Of a stretch of 64,000 bases of DNA, positions 26,495-36,296 are shown one piece after another; the stretch's first letter is position 1, and every line of letters begins with the position of its first letter. A program made the position numbers and the translations under genes. This DNA comes from Methylobacterium sp. E-066 (GTDB taxonomy: Bacteria; Pseudomonadota; Alphaproteobacteria; Rhizobiales; Beijerinckiaceae). The stretch lies in contig NZ_JAKSYO010000089.1 of NCBI RefSeq assembly GCF_022829635.1, positions 1-64,000 on the forward strand. The letters run 5' to 3'. Below the pieces are notes generated by a model that ran no database searches, had not been told where the DNA came from, and saw nothing but the letters and a program-made list of their open reading frames with translations.

Positions 26495-26707
26495 ATGCGC
26501 CGCCTGAACCTCATCGCCGCCCTGCTGCTCGCCGCCGCGGCCTCGGCCTGCGCGCCGAACCCGATCATCGCGCGGGATCCGGTGCCCGCGCCGGGCCCGA
26601 CGGATGCCTATGCCTGCGACTCGAAGCCGTTGCCGGTCAACGCCTTCATCTCGGATTGCCGGCCGGTGCCGGCGAGCCCGCAGGTGGTCCTGCGCGCCCG
26701 CGGCTGA
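26495..26707 (+). CDS. Small lipoprotein
   Basis: 70 residues: MRRLNLIAALLLAAAASACAPN is a lipoprotein signal with the acylated Cys at position 19, followed by a Pro-rich segment and a short region with two Cys (DAYACDSKPLPVNAFISDCRPVP), probably forming a disulfide in the periplasm. Function unknown. It lies between the aminotransferase gene and another small exported protein gene. Confidence 0.65.
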   Translation: MRRLNLIAALLLAAAASACAPNPIIARDPVPAPGPTDAYACDSKPLPVNAFISDCRPVPASPQVVLRARG

Positions 26708-26814
26708 CCGGGGTCCGGTTAACCGGTCGGTCCGCATGCGCCGGACAGGCCGCCCGCGATAAGCTAGAGTGTAGGCCTGACGCCGGCCTGGCCGGCCCCG
26801 TGACGGAGCATTGC

Positions 26815-27168
26815 GTGAGCACCAAGACCCTGATCGCCGCCGGATTGCTCGGTCTCGTCGCCCAGGCCGCCGCCGCCGAGCCGGCCTTCCCGCCGGGGAT
26901 CCCGCAGCCGCGCGCCTACGTGTTCAGCGCGCCCAACGGCCCGACTGTGCTTCAGGCCGAGGGCTGCTGCCAGGTGATCGTGCCGCCGGGCCGCCCCGAC
27001 CTCGCCGTGCCGCCGGTCCCTGTGGCCCAGGTGATGAACGGCGGCGGCTTCGGCTATACCGGCTTCGACTATTACAACGACCAGATCACCGAGGGCCGGT
27101 TCGGCGCGCAGCGGCGTCCGAAGGAGTACGTGATCGCCCCGTCCTACATCGTGCCGCCGCGCTACTGA
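26815..27168 (+). CDS. Small exported protein of unknown function
   Basis: 117 residues from a GTG start. The signal peptide is STKTLIAAGLLGLVAQAAAA, followed by a mature chain with PGIPQPRAYVFSAPNGPTVLQAEGCCQVIVPPGRPD and a Tyr/Gly-rich GGGFGYTGFDYYNDQITEGRFG. The Cys-Cys pair and the aromatic-rich tail are notable. No family is recognised. The neighbouring small lipoprotein gene is about 110 bp upstream on the same strand. Confidence 0.6.
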   Translation: MSTKTLIAAGLLGLVAQAAAAEPAFPPGIPQPRAYVFSAPNGPTVLQAEGCCQVIVPPGRPDLAVPPVPVAQVMNGGGFGYTGFDYYNDQITEGRFGAQRRPKEYVIAPSYIVPPRY

Positions 27169-27322
27169 GCGGATCCGACGCGCGAGCAGAGCGAAGCGAT
27201 CCGGCAACGCGCCGTCTCGTGGACGAGCGCGATGCCGCGTGAGGATCCGGCCGCCGTTTACAGGCCGGCCCCCGGGCGGTATCACCCGGCCCGACACCGC
27301 AACCCCATTCCCGAAAAACCAA

Positions 27323-28451
27323 ATGCGCGCCGAGATCGAGCAAGCCTCGGATGCCGCCAAGCAGTCTATAGGGCTGCTGAGGAGGCATCTTTGACTGGGA
27401 TACTGTCGATAAACGCCTCGCGGAGCTGAACGCAGCCTCCGAGAACCCCGACCTGTGGAACGACGCCGACGCCGCGCAGAAGGTCATGCGCGAGCGCCAG
27501 CAGCTCGACGAGGCGGTCTCGTCCATCCGCAAGCTGGAGCGCGACCTCGAGGATGGCGCGACGCTGATCGAACTCGGCGAGATGGAGGGCGACGAGTCCT
27601 CGATCCGCGAGGGCGAGGCTGCGATCCTCGCCGTCGAGAAGGAGGCGGCCAGCCGCCAGGTCGAGACCCTGCTGTCCGGCGAGGCCGACGGCTTCGACAC
27701 CTACCTCGAAGTCCATGCCGGTGCCGGCGGCACCGAGAGCCAGGACTGGGCGAACATGCTCCAGCGCATGTACGCGCGCTGGGCCGATCGCCGGAAGTAC
27801 AAGGTCGACATCGTCGAGTGGTCGGACGGCGAAGAGGCCGGGATCAAGGGCGCCACGCTCCTGATCAAGGGCCACAACGCCTATGGCTGGCTCAAGACCG
27901 AGTCCGGCGTGCACCGGCTGGTGCGGATCTCGCCCTACGATTCCAGCGCCCGGCGGCACACCAGCTTCGCCAGCGTCTGGGTCTATCCGGTGATCGACGA
28001 CCGGATCGAGATCGAGATCAAGGAATCCGACTGCCGGATCGACACCTACCGCTCGTCCGGCGCCGGCGGCCAGCACGTCAACACCACCGACTCGGCGGTG
28101 CGCATCACCCACAACCCGACCGGGATCGTGGTGGCCTGTCAGCAGGAACGCTCCCAGCACAAGAACCGCGCCACGGCGTGGAACATGCTGCGCGCCCGGC
28201 TTTACGAGGCCGAGCTGAAGAAGCGCGAGGAGAAGGCCAGCGCCGAGGCCGCGGCCAAGACCGATATCGGCTGGGGCCACCAGATCCGATCCTACGTGCT
28301 TCAGCCCTATCAGCTGGTGAAGGACCTGCGCACCGGCACCCAGTCCACCGACCCGGACGCGGTGCTCGACGGCGCCCTGGATCCGTTCATGGAGGCCTCG
28401 CTGGCCCAGCGGGTCTATGGCGGTGCGGAAGAGGTCGAGGACATCGACTGA
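27323..28451 (+). CDS. prfB: Peptide chain release factor 2, with programmed +1 frameshift
   Basis: RF2 releases the peptide at UGA and UAA. The gene is in two frames: codons 27323-27391 encode [23 protein letters not shown], then an in-frame TGA (27392-27394), and translation continues in the +1 frame from 27393 ([22 protein letters not shown]) to give about 375 residues. The peptidyl-hydrolysis motif GGQ ([16 protein letters not shown]) is near residue 247. The stop-codon recognition motif is [13 protein letters not shown], with Tyr in place of the Phe of E. coli SPF. An annotation starting at an internal ATG (27486) would lose the N-terminus. Confidence 0.93.
27377..27394 (+). promoter_or_regulatory. 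Programmed +1 frameshift site of prfB
   Basis: The sequence AGGAGGCATCTTTGAC contains a Shine-Dalgarno-like AGGAGG, 3-nt spacing and the slippery CTT TGA C. This is the conserved autoregulatory site: low RF2 favours slippage past the UGA. Confidence 0.92.
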
Positions 28452-28562
28452 GTCTTCTTGTGAGTCGGGACGGTTGCTGCCTCCCGCGCGTTTTCCTCCC
28501 CCGCTGAGCGACGACCTTCACACATCGTTGCCGGATGGAAGCAACGGCCGGACCCAGGCGCG

Positions 28563-28740
28563 TCTCCCTCCCCCCTCTGCGGGGGAGGGTGGGCCTCGCG
28601 TCAGCGAGGGTCGGGAGAGGGGAACCCGGCTTCAGGACAAGGCGTGACCGGCATTACGGGCAAAGCCCAATCCTGCACCGTCGCTCCCCTCTCCCGACCC
28701 CCTGCGAGGGCCACCCTCCCCCGCAGAGGGGGGAGGGAGG
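28563..28740. repeat. Palindromic intergenic repeat, family C
   Basis: Second copy of the repeat at 22233-22413, with the same arms and the internal CGCGTCAGCGAGGGTCGGG hairpin. It lies in the 500-bp gap between prfB and the convergent FadL-type gene (28452-28953), which holds no gene. Confidence 0.85.
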
Positions 28741-28799
28741 GCCGCGGTGTCTCCAGCGTATCCTGCCGACCCCAATGTATGAATCCGCTCGCCCGCTAA

Positions 28800-28834
28800 G
28801 GGGGGAGGGTGCCTCCCGGGAGGGTGCCTCCCGA
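28800..28834. repeat. Short tandem direct repeat
   Basis: Two adjacent copies of GGGAGGGTGCCTCCC, each itself palindromic, next to the family C repeat. Possibly replication slippage in a hairpin-prone sequence. Confidence 0.7.
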
Positions 28835-28953
28835 AGCGGGTCGGGAAAGCTCACTGTCCGGTCGTGCGTAACAGTGACGACGGTCCCAAAGCTCACCGGC
28901 AGTTGTAGCCGAGGGGGCGCGGGAGCCGTCCGCCACGCGTGGCCGATCTCCCC

Positions 28954-30267
28954 TCAATACTTCCGCACCAGCGGCGCCGGGGCGGCCGGCGGCGGGGCGC
29001 CGAACACGTAGCGGAAGCCGACCGAAACAATGTCGGCGCTCGAATCGACCACGCCCGCGAAGGCGATGTTGCTGACATTGTAGTCGCGCCCGATCCCCGC
29101 GAGCACGCGCGACCGGTCGAGGAAGAAGTGTGAATAGGCCAGGTTCAGGGTCAGGCGCTCGTTCCAGCGGTAGCTGGCGCCCACGGAGGCGATGTAGCGA
29201 TCGCCGTCCGGCAGCCGCACCGAGCGGTTGCGGAAGTCGATCGGCGAGGATTCGTAGGCGAAGCCGGTCCGCATGGTCAGGTTGGGGGCCGCGTCGTACT
29301 CGGCACCGATCGAGTAGGTGTAGCCGTCCTTGTAATTCAGCGGCAGGTTGTTGACCGGCACGCCGAGGCGGTTCGACACGATCCCGACCGTCCCGAGCCG
29401 GGACCACTGGTCCCACTCGAAGCCGAGATCGACCCGGGCGACCGGCGAGATCGCCTGGACGAGGCCGACGCTCAGCTTGTCCGGCGTGTTGAGCTTCGCA
29501 CGCACCTGCCCGGCCAGCGGCGCCAGCGCCACCAGCGGCACGCCGATCGAGCCATCGATGTCGTGGTGGACCGACGAGCGGTAGCCGATGCCGATCACGG
29601 TGCCGTCGCGGGGCGTCAGCGTGGCGCCCGCCGTGAAGCCGACGCCCCAGGATTCGCCCTTGAGGAACCCGCTCGGATAGAGGGACGGCGCGATGCCGGG
29701 GATCGGCAGCGCCTGCCGCAGGGTCAGCCGGAAATATTCGATGTTCGGGCCGGCGGCGAGCGACAGCCACTCGTTGACCTTGAACCCGATCACCGGATTG
29801 AATGCCAGCGTGAAGATCCGGGACGAGCGGCCATAGACCTCACCGGCCCAGACCTGGTTCGGCTTGGTCACGAGGCCGAAGGGCGCGCCCGTCGAGAGGC
29901 CGAGCCACAGGCGGTCGTTGAGCTGGTAAGAGGTCGCCCCCGCGGGCACCACGGCGCCCTGACCGATATCGCCGGAATTGCCGAGGCCGGCAAAGCCGGG
30001 ATTGGTGCCGGGCGCGGTCCGGATCTCGGAGGAGAGGCCGATATAGGTGAGATTCTGCTCCGCGACGAAGCCGGGGTTCATCGTGATCGTCGCGGGGTTC
30101 CAGAAGATCGACGAGACACCGCCGGAGCCGGCGGCCGCGCCCGCGAAGGACAGGCCCTGGGCCTGGGTGCTCTGCTCCCGGATGCCGAACGCTCCGGCCC
30201 GGGCCTCCCCGGCGCCGAAAGCCGCCACCGAGGCCGCGAGCACCACCGCGCGCATTGTCCCGCCCAT
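28954..30267 (-). CDS. OmpP1/FadL-family outer-membrane transporter
   Basis: A 14-strand barrel for hydrophobic compounds such as long-chain fatty acids or aromatics. The start at 30267 (MGGTMRAVVLAASVAAFGAGEARA) has GGGGGAG at 4-nt spacing; the frame is open further upstream. After the signal the mature chain begins GAFGIREQSTQAQGLSFAGAAAGSGGVSSIFWNPATI, the hallmark N-terminal hatch with the family NPA motif. The barrel strands end with IVSVGFRYVF. A short Ala/Pro-rich tail follows (GAPPPAAPAPLVRKY). Monocistronic. Confidence 0.88.
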   Translation of the reverse strand: MGGTMRAVVLAASVAAFGAGEARAGAFGIREQSTQAQGLSFAGAAAGSGGVSSIFWNPATITMNPGFVAEQNLTYIGLSSEIRTAPGTNPGFAGLGNSGDIGQGAVVPAGATSYQLNDRLWLGLSTGAPFGLVTKPNQVWAGEVYGRSSRIFTLAFNPVIGFKVNEWLSLAAGPNIEYFRLTLRQALPIPGIAPSLYPSGFLKGESWGVGFTAGATLTPRDGTVIGIGYRSSVHHDIDGSIGVPLVALAPLAGQVRAKLNTPDKLSVGLVQAISPVARVDLGFEWDQWSRLGTVGIVSNRLGVPVNNLPLNYKDGYTYSIGAEYDAAPNLTMRTGFAYESSPIDFRNRSVRLPDGDRYIASVGASYRWNERLTLNLAYSHFFLDRSRVLAGIGRDYNVSNIAFAGVVDSSADIVSVGFRYVFGAPPPAAPAPLVRKY

Positions 30268-30681
30268 CTCGCTCCCCCGAACCGGTTGGTTTGCCCGGCG
30301 CCCTGATTCGACCTTGCGTACCGGCCCGGCGCTGTTGCCGGTATGGTGCAGGTTTCCGCCGGTGGATCGCAACGACGATTTCTATTCCGGCTCGGGCGTA
30401 GCGTTCTGATCAGCGGCCGAGAAGCAGCGGGTTTTACTCCACACAGGCGCAACGAAAACTGATCTTTCGCAACACAGACTGTTCTTCTCCGAGCCGTCGC
30501 GACTGTGAACAATAGATCATGGCGCATTGAGATATGCACTTTTTCACCATGATGTTGCCAAGTTGTGACACCCGGGGATCGTGTCTGATCGATTGGATGC
30601 GCTTGCACCGGCGGGGATGCGCGGCCATGGTCCCGGCGTCCGGCGCAGACCGGTTCCAGGGAAGGATGAGGAGTCGCGGCG
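30268..30681. other. Divergent intergenic region, FadL / FAH hydrolase
   Basis: About 410 bp, moderately AT-richer in its middle (30400-30560). It should contain both divergent promoters. I cannot assign -35/-10 boxes with confidence and see no repeat. Confidence 0.4.
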
Positions 30682-31566
30682 ATGAAGCTCTTTCGGCACG
30701 GCCCGAGCGGCGACGAGAAGCCCGGCCTCGTGGATGCGCAGGGCGGCCTGCGCGACCTCTCGAGCCTCGTGCGCGACATTGCCGGGCCGGCGCTCGCGCC
30801 CGAATCCCTCGCCCGGCTGCGCGCCGTCGATCCCGAGAGCCTGCCGAAGCTGCCGCCGGATACGCGGCTCGGCCCCTGCGTCGGCGGCACCCGCAACGTC
30901 ATCGCCATCGGCCTCAACTTCGCCGACCACGCCGCCGAGACCGGCTCGCCGATCCCGGCCGAGCCGATCATCTTCAACAAGGCGCCGTCCAGCCTGTGCG
31001 GGCCGAACGACACGGTGATCATCCCCAAGGGCTCGGCCAAGACCGACTGGGAGGTGGAGCTCGCCGTGGTGATCGGCCGCCGGGCGAGCTACGTCCACGC
31101 CAACGAGGCGCTCAGCTACGTGGCCGGCGCCTGCATCTGCAACGACGTCTCCGAGCGCGAGTGGCAGCTGGAGCGCGGCCCGACCTGGACCAAGGGCAAG
31201 AGCGCGCCGACCTTCGGGCCGCTCGGCCCCTGGCTGGTGACGCTGGACGAGATCCCCGACCTCAAGAACCTCGCCATGAGCCTCGACGTCAACGGCGAGC
31301 GCCGCCAGACCGGCTCGACCGCGACGATGATCTTCGACGTGCCCCAGCTCGTCGCCTACGCTTCGCACTTCATGCTGCTGGAGCCCGGCGACGTGATCAC
31401 CACCGGCACCCCGCCGGGCGTCGGCCTGGGCATGAAGCCGCCGCGTTACCTGAAGGCCGGCGACGAGATGGTCCTGCGCATCGAGCGCCTGGGCGAGCAG
31501 CGCCAGACGGTGATCGCCTTCGACGATTGGACCGCCAAGGTCTCGGCGGGTGAACCGACCCATTGA
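30682..31566 (+). CDS. Fumarylacetoacetate hydrolase (FAH) family protein
   Basis: A 294-residue enzyme of the FAH superfamily, which cleaves or hydrates beta-dicarbonyl acids using a divalent metal. The metal-binding acidic residues appear in [14 protein letters not shown] and [14 protein letters not shown]. The [22 protein letters not shown] segment is the conserved C-terminal motif. Length and arrangement fit the ureidoglycolate lyase/2-hydroxyhepta-2,4-diene-1,7-dioate isomerase subgroup, but the substrate cannot be assigned. The bioB gene starts 84 bp downstream on the same strand. Confidence 0.85.
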   Translation: MKLFRHGPSGDEKPGLVDAQGGLRDLSSLVRDIAGPALAPESLARLRAVDPESLPKLPPDTRLGPCVGGTRNVIAIGLNFADHAAETGSPIPAEPIIFNKAPSSLCGPNDTVIIPKGSAKTDWEVELAVVIGRRASYVHANEALSYVAGACICNDVSEREWQLERGPTWTKGKSAPTFGPLGPWLVTLDEIPDLKNLAMSLDVNGERRQTGSTATMIFDVPQLVAYASHFMLLEPGDVITTGTPPGVGLGMKPPRYLKAGDEMVLRIERLGEQRQTVIAFDDWTAKVSAGEPTH

Positions 31567-31649
31567 AGCGATGCCGCCGCCTCCGCACCGGATGGCGGCG
31601 GCCCGATGGGCGCTTGATTTTGGCCACCGATCCCACTCAAGAAGACATC

Positions 31650-32651
31650 ATGAGCCAAGCTGCCGACCCGCACGCCTCCGATTTCCGCCACGACTGGAGC
31701 GTGGCCGAGATCCGCGCGATCCATGATCTGCCGCTGCTCGATCTGGTCTATCGGGCCGCGGCCGTGCATCGGGCGTACAACGACCCGAGCGACGTCCAGC
31801 GCGCCAGCCTGCTCTCGATCAAGACGGGCGCCTGCCCGGAGGATTGCGGCTACTGCTCGCAATCGGCCCACCACAAGGGCACCGGCCTGCCGCGCCAGCG
31901 CCTGATGCCGGTGGAGACGGTGCTGGCCGAAGCCGCCGCCGCCAAGGCCAACGGCGCGACCCGGTTCTGCATGGGCGCGGCTTGGCGCAGCCCGCGGGAC
32001 GGCGCGGAATTCGACTCCGTGCTCGACATGGTGCGGGGCGTGCGCGGGCTCGGGATGGAGGCCTGCGTCACCCTCGGCATGCTGACCGCCAGCCAGGCCG
32101 AGCGCCTGGCCGAGGCGGGGCTCACCGCCTACAACCACAACCTCGATACCGGGCCGGACTATTACGACAAGATCGTCTCGACCCGGACCTACGCGGACCG
32201 GCTGAACACCCTGGAGCGGGTTCGCGAGGCCGGCATCGGCGTCTGCTGCGGCGGCATCATCGGCCTCGGCGAGGGGGTCGGCGACCGGGTTGCGATGCTG
32301 CAGGTGCTGGCCAACCACGCGCCGCATCCGGAGAGCGTGCCGATCAACGCCCTGGCCGCCGTCCCCGGCACTCCGCTCGGCGACACCGCCGCGCCGGTCG
32401 ATCCGTTCGACATGGTGCGGATGTGCGCCACCGCCCGCATCGTCATGCCCAAGGCCCGGGTGCGCCTGAGCGCCGGACGCAAGGCGCTGAGCCGGGAGGC
32501 GCAGGCCCTGTGCTTCCTCGCTGGCGCCAACTCGATCTTCTACGGCGAGCGCCTGCTGACCACCGCCAACAACGAGGCGGATTCCGACGCCGCCCTGCTG
32601 CAGGATCTCGGCATCCGGGTCGCCGAGCCGATCCTCGCCGCGGCGGAATAG
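31650..32651 (+). CDS. bioB: Biotin synthase
   Basis: This radical-SAM enzyme inserts sulfur into dethiobiotin. The [4Fe-4S] ligands are Cys62, Cys66 and Cys69 in [12 protein letters not shown]. The [2Fe-2S] region ([12 protein letters not shown] and [14 protein letters not shown], with [31 protein letters not shown]) is complete. At 333 residues it has the usual length. The start ATG at 31650 matches homologues ([10 protein letters not shown]..); the frame opens 29 codons earlier. Other bio genes are not in the window. The FAH gene precedes it on the same strand, and the histidine kinase gene converges with it. Confidence 0.95.
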   Translation: MSQAADPHASDFRHDWSVAEIRAIHDLPLLDLVYRAAAVHRAYNDPSDVQRASLLSIKTGACPEDCGYCSQSAHHKGTGLPRQRLMPVETVLAEAAAAKANGATRFCMGAAWRSPRDGAEFDSVLDMVRGVRGLGMEACVTLGMLTASQAERLAEAGLTAYNHNLDTGPDYYDKIVSTRTYADRLNTLERVREAGIGVCCGGIIGLGEGVGDRVAMLQVLANHAPHPESVPINALAAVPGTPLGDTAAPVDPFDMVRMCATARIVMPKARVRLSAGRKALSREAQALCFLAGANSIFYGERLLTTANNEADSDAALLQDLGIRVAEPILAAAE

Positions 32652-32655
32652 CGGT

Positions 32656-34104
32656 TCAGCCCTCCGCCAGCACGATCCGGAACCGGGCCCCGCCCGCGCC
32701 CGGGTCGAGGGTGAGGGTGCCGCCGTTGATCGCGATCAGCTCGGCCGCGATCGGCAGGCCGAGGCCAGTGCCGCCCGAGCGCGTCGAGCCCTGGAACGGC
32801 GAGAACAGGTTCTCCCGGGCCCGCTCCGGCAGGCCGGGGCCATTGTCGGTCACCAGGATGGTCACCCGGCCGGGCTCGTCCCGATTGGCGGCCACCCGCA
32901 CCTCGGCGTCGGGCACCCCGGCGCCGTCGAGCGCCTGGACCGCGTTGCGGACGAGGTTGGCGAGCGCCCGGGCGAGTTGCTCCGGATCGGCCTGAACCCG
33001 GCATTCGCCAGGCTCGACGACGACGCGGACGGCACCGGACGCGAGCGCGGCGAGATCCGGCAATTCCGCGAAGAGCGGCGCCAGCGGCGTGGCGCTCAGC
33101 TTCGGCGCGCGCTCGGAAACGCGCCCGTAGGCCAGGCTCGCTTCGCAGAACCGGATCGCCCGGGCGATGGCCGCCACCAGCCGCGGCGCCACGCGCTGGA
33201 CCATTGGGTCTGCGGTGTCCTCCAGCCTGTCACCCAGCAGTTGCGCGCCGGTCAGCAGGTTGCGCAGCTCGTGGCTGATCTTGCTCACCGCCAGACCGAG
33301 CTCGGCGAGCCGCCGCTTCTGGCGGAGCTGCTCGGCCAGGATCCGCTGCATACGGCCCAGCGCCAGCTCGGCCTGGCCGATCTCGTCGCGGCGGCGAGAC
33401 GGCGCGATGATCCGGCCGGCATCCTCCGGATTCTCGGCGAAGGCGGTGATGCTGGTGGCGAGCCGCCGCACCGGGCGCACGATCAGCACCTGCAGGACCA
33501 CGAAGACCAGCCCGGCCGCGGAGGCCGCGATGATCAGCGAGGAGACCAGCAGCCGCAGCGCGTAGTCGATCATGGCGGCCCGGAGCGGCGCCTCGTCGAG
33601 CAGAATCTCGACCCGGTCGAAGCCGATCCCGCCCTCTCCGATCACCCGGATCGGATCGCGAACCGGCGCCACCAGGGTCCGCCAGGCCCCCCGGATGGTC
33701 GACAGGGCGGTGACGTCGCGCAGGTCGACGGTGTCGGAGACCGTCTCGGGCACCGGCTCGATGGCGAGCAGCCGCTGGGCGCCGCCGCCGCGCACCGCGA
33801 TCGCCCGGGCGTTGACCCCGGCGAGCAGCCGGCTCTCCAGCGCCTCGGAGACCGGCTCGCCGGTGCGGCCGTCGAGGACCAGGGCGGCGACCTGTGCGGC
33901 CGCGACCCGGTCGGACATCCACTCGATCCGGTAATTGGCCACGGCCGGCACGTAGGTCAGCACCTCGGCCACCACCACGAAGGCGACGGTGACGAGGAAC
34001 AGCCGCCCGGACAGGCCGAGCCGTGCCGGGCGCCGCTCGGGCACTTCGCGCGACGCAGCGGCCGCCGGAGCCGCGACCGTATCGGATTCGACGGCCACGC
34101 CCAT
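32656..34104 (-). CDS. HAMP-domain sensor histidine kinase
   Basis: A membrane-bound sensor kinase of about 482 residues from the chosen ATG (GGAG 4 nt upstream). There are two transmembrane helices (LFLVTVAFVVVAEVLTYV and LLVSSLIIAASAAGLVFVVLQVL) flanking a periplasmic sensor of about 170 residues, then a HAMP linker (VRRLATSITAFAENPEDAGR). The H-box is KISHELRNLLTGAQ (near residue 276), the N-box LANLVRNAVQALDG, G1 VTDNGPGLPE and G2 GGTGLGLPIA. No response regulator gene is adjacent, so it is an orphan kinase. The stimulus is unknown. Confidence 0.88.
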   Translation of the reverse strand: MGVAVESDTVAAPAAAASREVPERRPARLGLSGRLFLVTVAFVVVAEVLTYVPAVANYRIEWMSDRVAAAQVAALVLDGRTGEPVSEALESRLLAGVNARAIAVRGGGAQRLLAIEPVPETVSDTVDLRDVTALSTIRGAWRTLVAPVRDPIRVIGEGGIGFDRVEILLDEAPLRAAMIDYALRLLVSSLIIAASAAGLVFVVLQVLIVRPVRRLATSITAFAENPEDAGRIIAPSRRRDEIGQAELALGRMQRILAEQLRQKRRLAELGLAVSKISHELRNLLTGAQLLGDRLEDTADPMVQRVAPRLVAAIARAIRFCEASLAYGRVSERAPKLSATPLAPLFAELPDLAALASGAVRVVVEPGECRVQADPEQLARALANLVRNAVQALDGAGVPDAEVRVAANRDEPGRVTILVTDNGPGLPERARENLFSPFQGSTRSGGTGLGLPIAAELIAINGGTLTLDPGAGGARFRIVLAEG

Positions 34105-34518
34105 CACGCTCCGGGCCGCCATCGCGGACCGAGATCGGCGGGGCGAAGATCGTAAAAGCTCGAGCCGTTTCCGGCCTTCGCGCAGGACATGGTCGTGGCG
34201 CCATCGTTTCGAAGGCGAGACGACAGGGGCCGTCCCGCGCGCACTATACGAGCACGATGGGGCCGGAGTTGCATGTACCTTAGAGCACCTCGAAATTCGT
34301 CCCCGCTCGGGAGTGCTGAGCGGACGGCGCCCCGCGCCGTCCTTGCGTGCGCGGCGCGGCATACCGGGGATGCGCCGCGTTCCGGGATCGCGCCTTCCCT
34401 GGGTGTGAACGCGATCCGCGTGGGCGTTGGGTGGCCGCTTTCGACCGAGACCGTGTGAGGACACGGTTTTTGCTGACGCCGGTCGCACACGAGAGGTTGG
34501 ATCACAGATCGAAGCGAC

Positions 34519-34753
34519 GGCCCTCAGAGCCTGTTTGACCGGTCTTTCCCATTCTCGCCCTCATCCTGAGGTGGCGTAGCGTAGCGGAGCCCTCGAAGGA
34601 GCCCTCCAGCCAGCCGCGCGATCCCTGGAGGGCTCCTTCGAGGCCCAGCGATCTTCGATCGCCGGGCACCTCAGGATGAGGGGAGAGATTGGGATCTCCA
34701 TCGGCAGAACCATCATTCGACTGCGTACGTGCGGTCAAACAGGCTCTCAGGCC
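34519..34753. mobile_element. MITE-like element with terminal inverted repeats
   Basis: The ends (34519-34540 and 34733-34753) are near-perfect inverted repeats containing CAGAGCCTGTTTGACC. An inner palindrome (34561-34680; TCATCCTGAGGTG.. / ..CACCTCAGGATGAG) fills the middle. It has no coding capacity. A diverged second copy is at 40646-40878. It resembles a non-autonomous, IS-derived miniature element; the parent transposase is not in the window. Confidence 0.55.
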
Positions 34754-34839
34754 CGGATGACCGCGATCAGCAGATCGACCCCGAAGATCTGGATCCTCCG
34801 CTTCATGGAAGCCAGAACGTGGAGGCTCATCTCGGTCCT

Positions 34840-34855
34840 GACCTTGGCCAAGGTC
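34840..34855. repeat. Perfect 16-bp palindrome
   Basis: GACCTTGGCCAAGGTC is perfectly self-complementary, located in the large non-coding gap between the histidine kinase and gcdH genes (34105-34957). It may be a protein-binding site or part of the repeat debris; no gene is clearly positioned to be controlled by it. Confidence 0.4.
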
Positions 34856-34884
34856 CGGGTCATGACGTGGGTCGCTCCTATTCC

Positions 34885-34924
34885 CTTCGAGGTCTCCGCT
34901 TCGCTCCGCCACCTCAGGATGAGG
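34885..34924. repeat. Half copy of repeat family B
   Basis: Only the right arm (CCGCCACCTCAGGATGAGGG and flanking TCGAGGTCTCCGCTTCGCT) is present, matching the right arm of the copy at 39799-39921. Confidence 0.65.
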
Positions 34925-34957
34925 GGGTTGGTGGGAGGAGCGGCGATGTCCCAAAGT

Positions 34958-36187
34958 CTAAAAAAACGCCTGCAGCCCCGTTTGGGCCCGTCCCAAAATC
35001 AGCGCGTGGACGTCGTGGGTGCCCTCGTAGGTGTTGACCGTCTCAAGGTTCTGGGCGTGGCGCATCACGTGGTACTCGCCCATGATGCCGTTGCCGCCGT
35101 GCATGTCCCGGGCGGTGCGGGCGATGTCGAGGGCTTTGCCGCAATTGTTGCGCTTGATCAGCGAGATCATCTCGGGGGCCATCTTGCCCTCGTCCATCAG
35201 GCGGCCGACCCGCAGCGAGGCCTGGAGGCCGAGGGTGATCTCGGTCTGCATGTCGGCGAGCTTTTTCTGGACCAATTGCGTTTGCGCCAGGGGACGGCCG
35301 AACTGCTTGCGCTCCAGGGTGTAGTTGCGCGCCCGGTGCCAGCAATCCTCCGCCGCGCCCATGGCGCCCCAGGAGATGCCGTAGCGCGCCCGGTTGAGGC
35401 AGCCGAACGGACCTTTCAGCCCGGAGACGTTGGGCAGCAGCGCGTCCTCGCCGACCTCGACCCCCTCCATGACGATTTCGCCGGTGGTGGAGGCGCGCAG
35501 GGACAGCTTGCCCTTGAGGGTCGGGGCGGAGAGGCCCTTCATGCCCTTCTCCAGGACGAAGCCGCGGATCGCGCCCTCGTGCGCGTCGGACTTCGCCCAG
35601 ACCACGAACACGTCCGCGAAGGGGGCGTTGGAGATCCACATCTTGGCGCCCGAGATCCGGTAGCCGCCGTCGATCTTTTCCGCCTTGGTCTTCATCCCCG
35701 CGGGATCGGAGCCGGCATCGGGCTCGGTCAGGCCGAAGCAGCCGATCCACTCGCCCGAGGCGAGCTTCGGCAGGAATTTCTGACGCTGTTCCTCCGAGCC
35801 ATAGGCATGGATCGGGTACATCACCAGCGAGGATTGCACGCTCATCATCGAGCGGTAGCCGGAATCCACTGCCTCGACGGCGCGGGCCACCAGCCCGTAG
35901 GCGACGTAGGAGGCGCCGGCGCAGCCGTATTCCTCCGGCAGGGTTACGCCGAGCAGGCCGAGCTCGCCCATCTTCCGGAACAGGCCGGGATCGGTTTTTT
36001 CCTCGGCATAGGCCTCGACGATGCCGGGCAGGAGCTGCTCCTGCGCAAAGCTTTGGGCCGCGTCGCGGATCGCCCGCTCGTCCTCGGTGAGCTGGTCGTC
36101 CAGCAGGAACGGGTCCTCCCAGACGAAGCGCGCCGAGGCCGGGGCCGACGGGGAGGCGCTGCCCGGGGGGCGCATCGGAGCGTTCAT
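34958..36187 (-). CDS. gcdH: Glutaryl-CoA dehydrogenase
   Basis: An acyl-CoA dehydrogenase that oxidises and decarboxylates glutaryl-CoA to crotonyl-CoA in lysine/tryptophan breakdown. The catalytic glutamate lies in [20 protein letters not shown] at the C-terminus, and the Arg of [14 protein letters not shown] is the residue that binds the gamma-carboxylate of the substrate in this subfamily. FAD-binding motifs [16 protein letters not shown] and [16 protein letters not shown] are present. The start at 36187 has GAGGAA upstream. The next gene upstream (AEC transporter) is on the same strand but 110 bp away. Electrons are expected to pass to ETF. Confidence 0.9.
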   Translation of the reverse strand: MNAPMRPPGSASPSAPASARFVWEDPFLLDDQLTEDERAIRDAAQSFAQEQLLPGIVEAYAEEKTDPGLFRKMGELGLLGVTLPEEYGCAGASYVAYGLVARAVEAVDSGYRSMMSVQSSLVMYPIHAYGSEEQRQKFLPKLASGEWIGCFGLTEPDAGSDPAGMKTKAEKIDGGYRISGAKMWISNAPFADVFVVWAKSDAHEGAIRGFVLEKGMKGLSAPTLKGKLSLRASTTGEIVMEGVEVGEDALLPNVSGLKGPFGCLNRARYGISWGAMGAAEDCWHRARNYTLERKQFGRPLAQTQLVQKKLADMQTEITLGLQASLRVGRLMDEGKMAPEMISLIKRNNCGKALDIARTARDMHGGNGIMGEYHVMRHAQNLETVNTYEGTHDVHALILGRAQTGLQAFF

Positions 36188-36296
36188 GGGATTTCCTCGC
36201 CTGCAGGATGCGGCGGGCTTCGGCCCCGCGCTTGGCGTCACCCTAGACCCGCACGGCCTGCGGTCCAACGTGCCCGGTGACGCTGGGCTCCGAGCG

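Noticed and set aside
27392-27394. prfB as a pseudogene because of the early TGA
   Set aside because: The CTT-TGA-C context with an AGGAGG element is the conserved programmed frameshift, and the downstream frame is intact.
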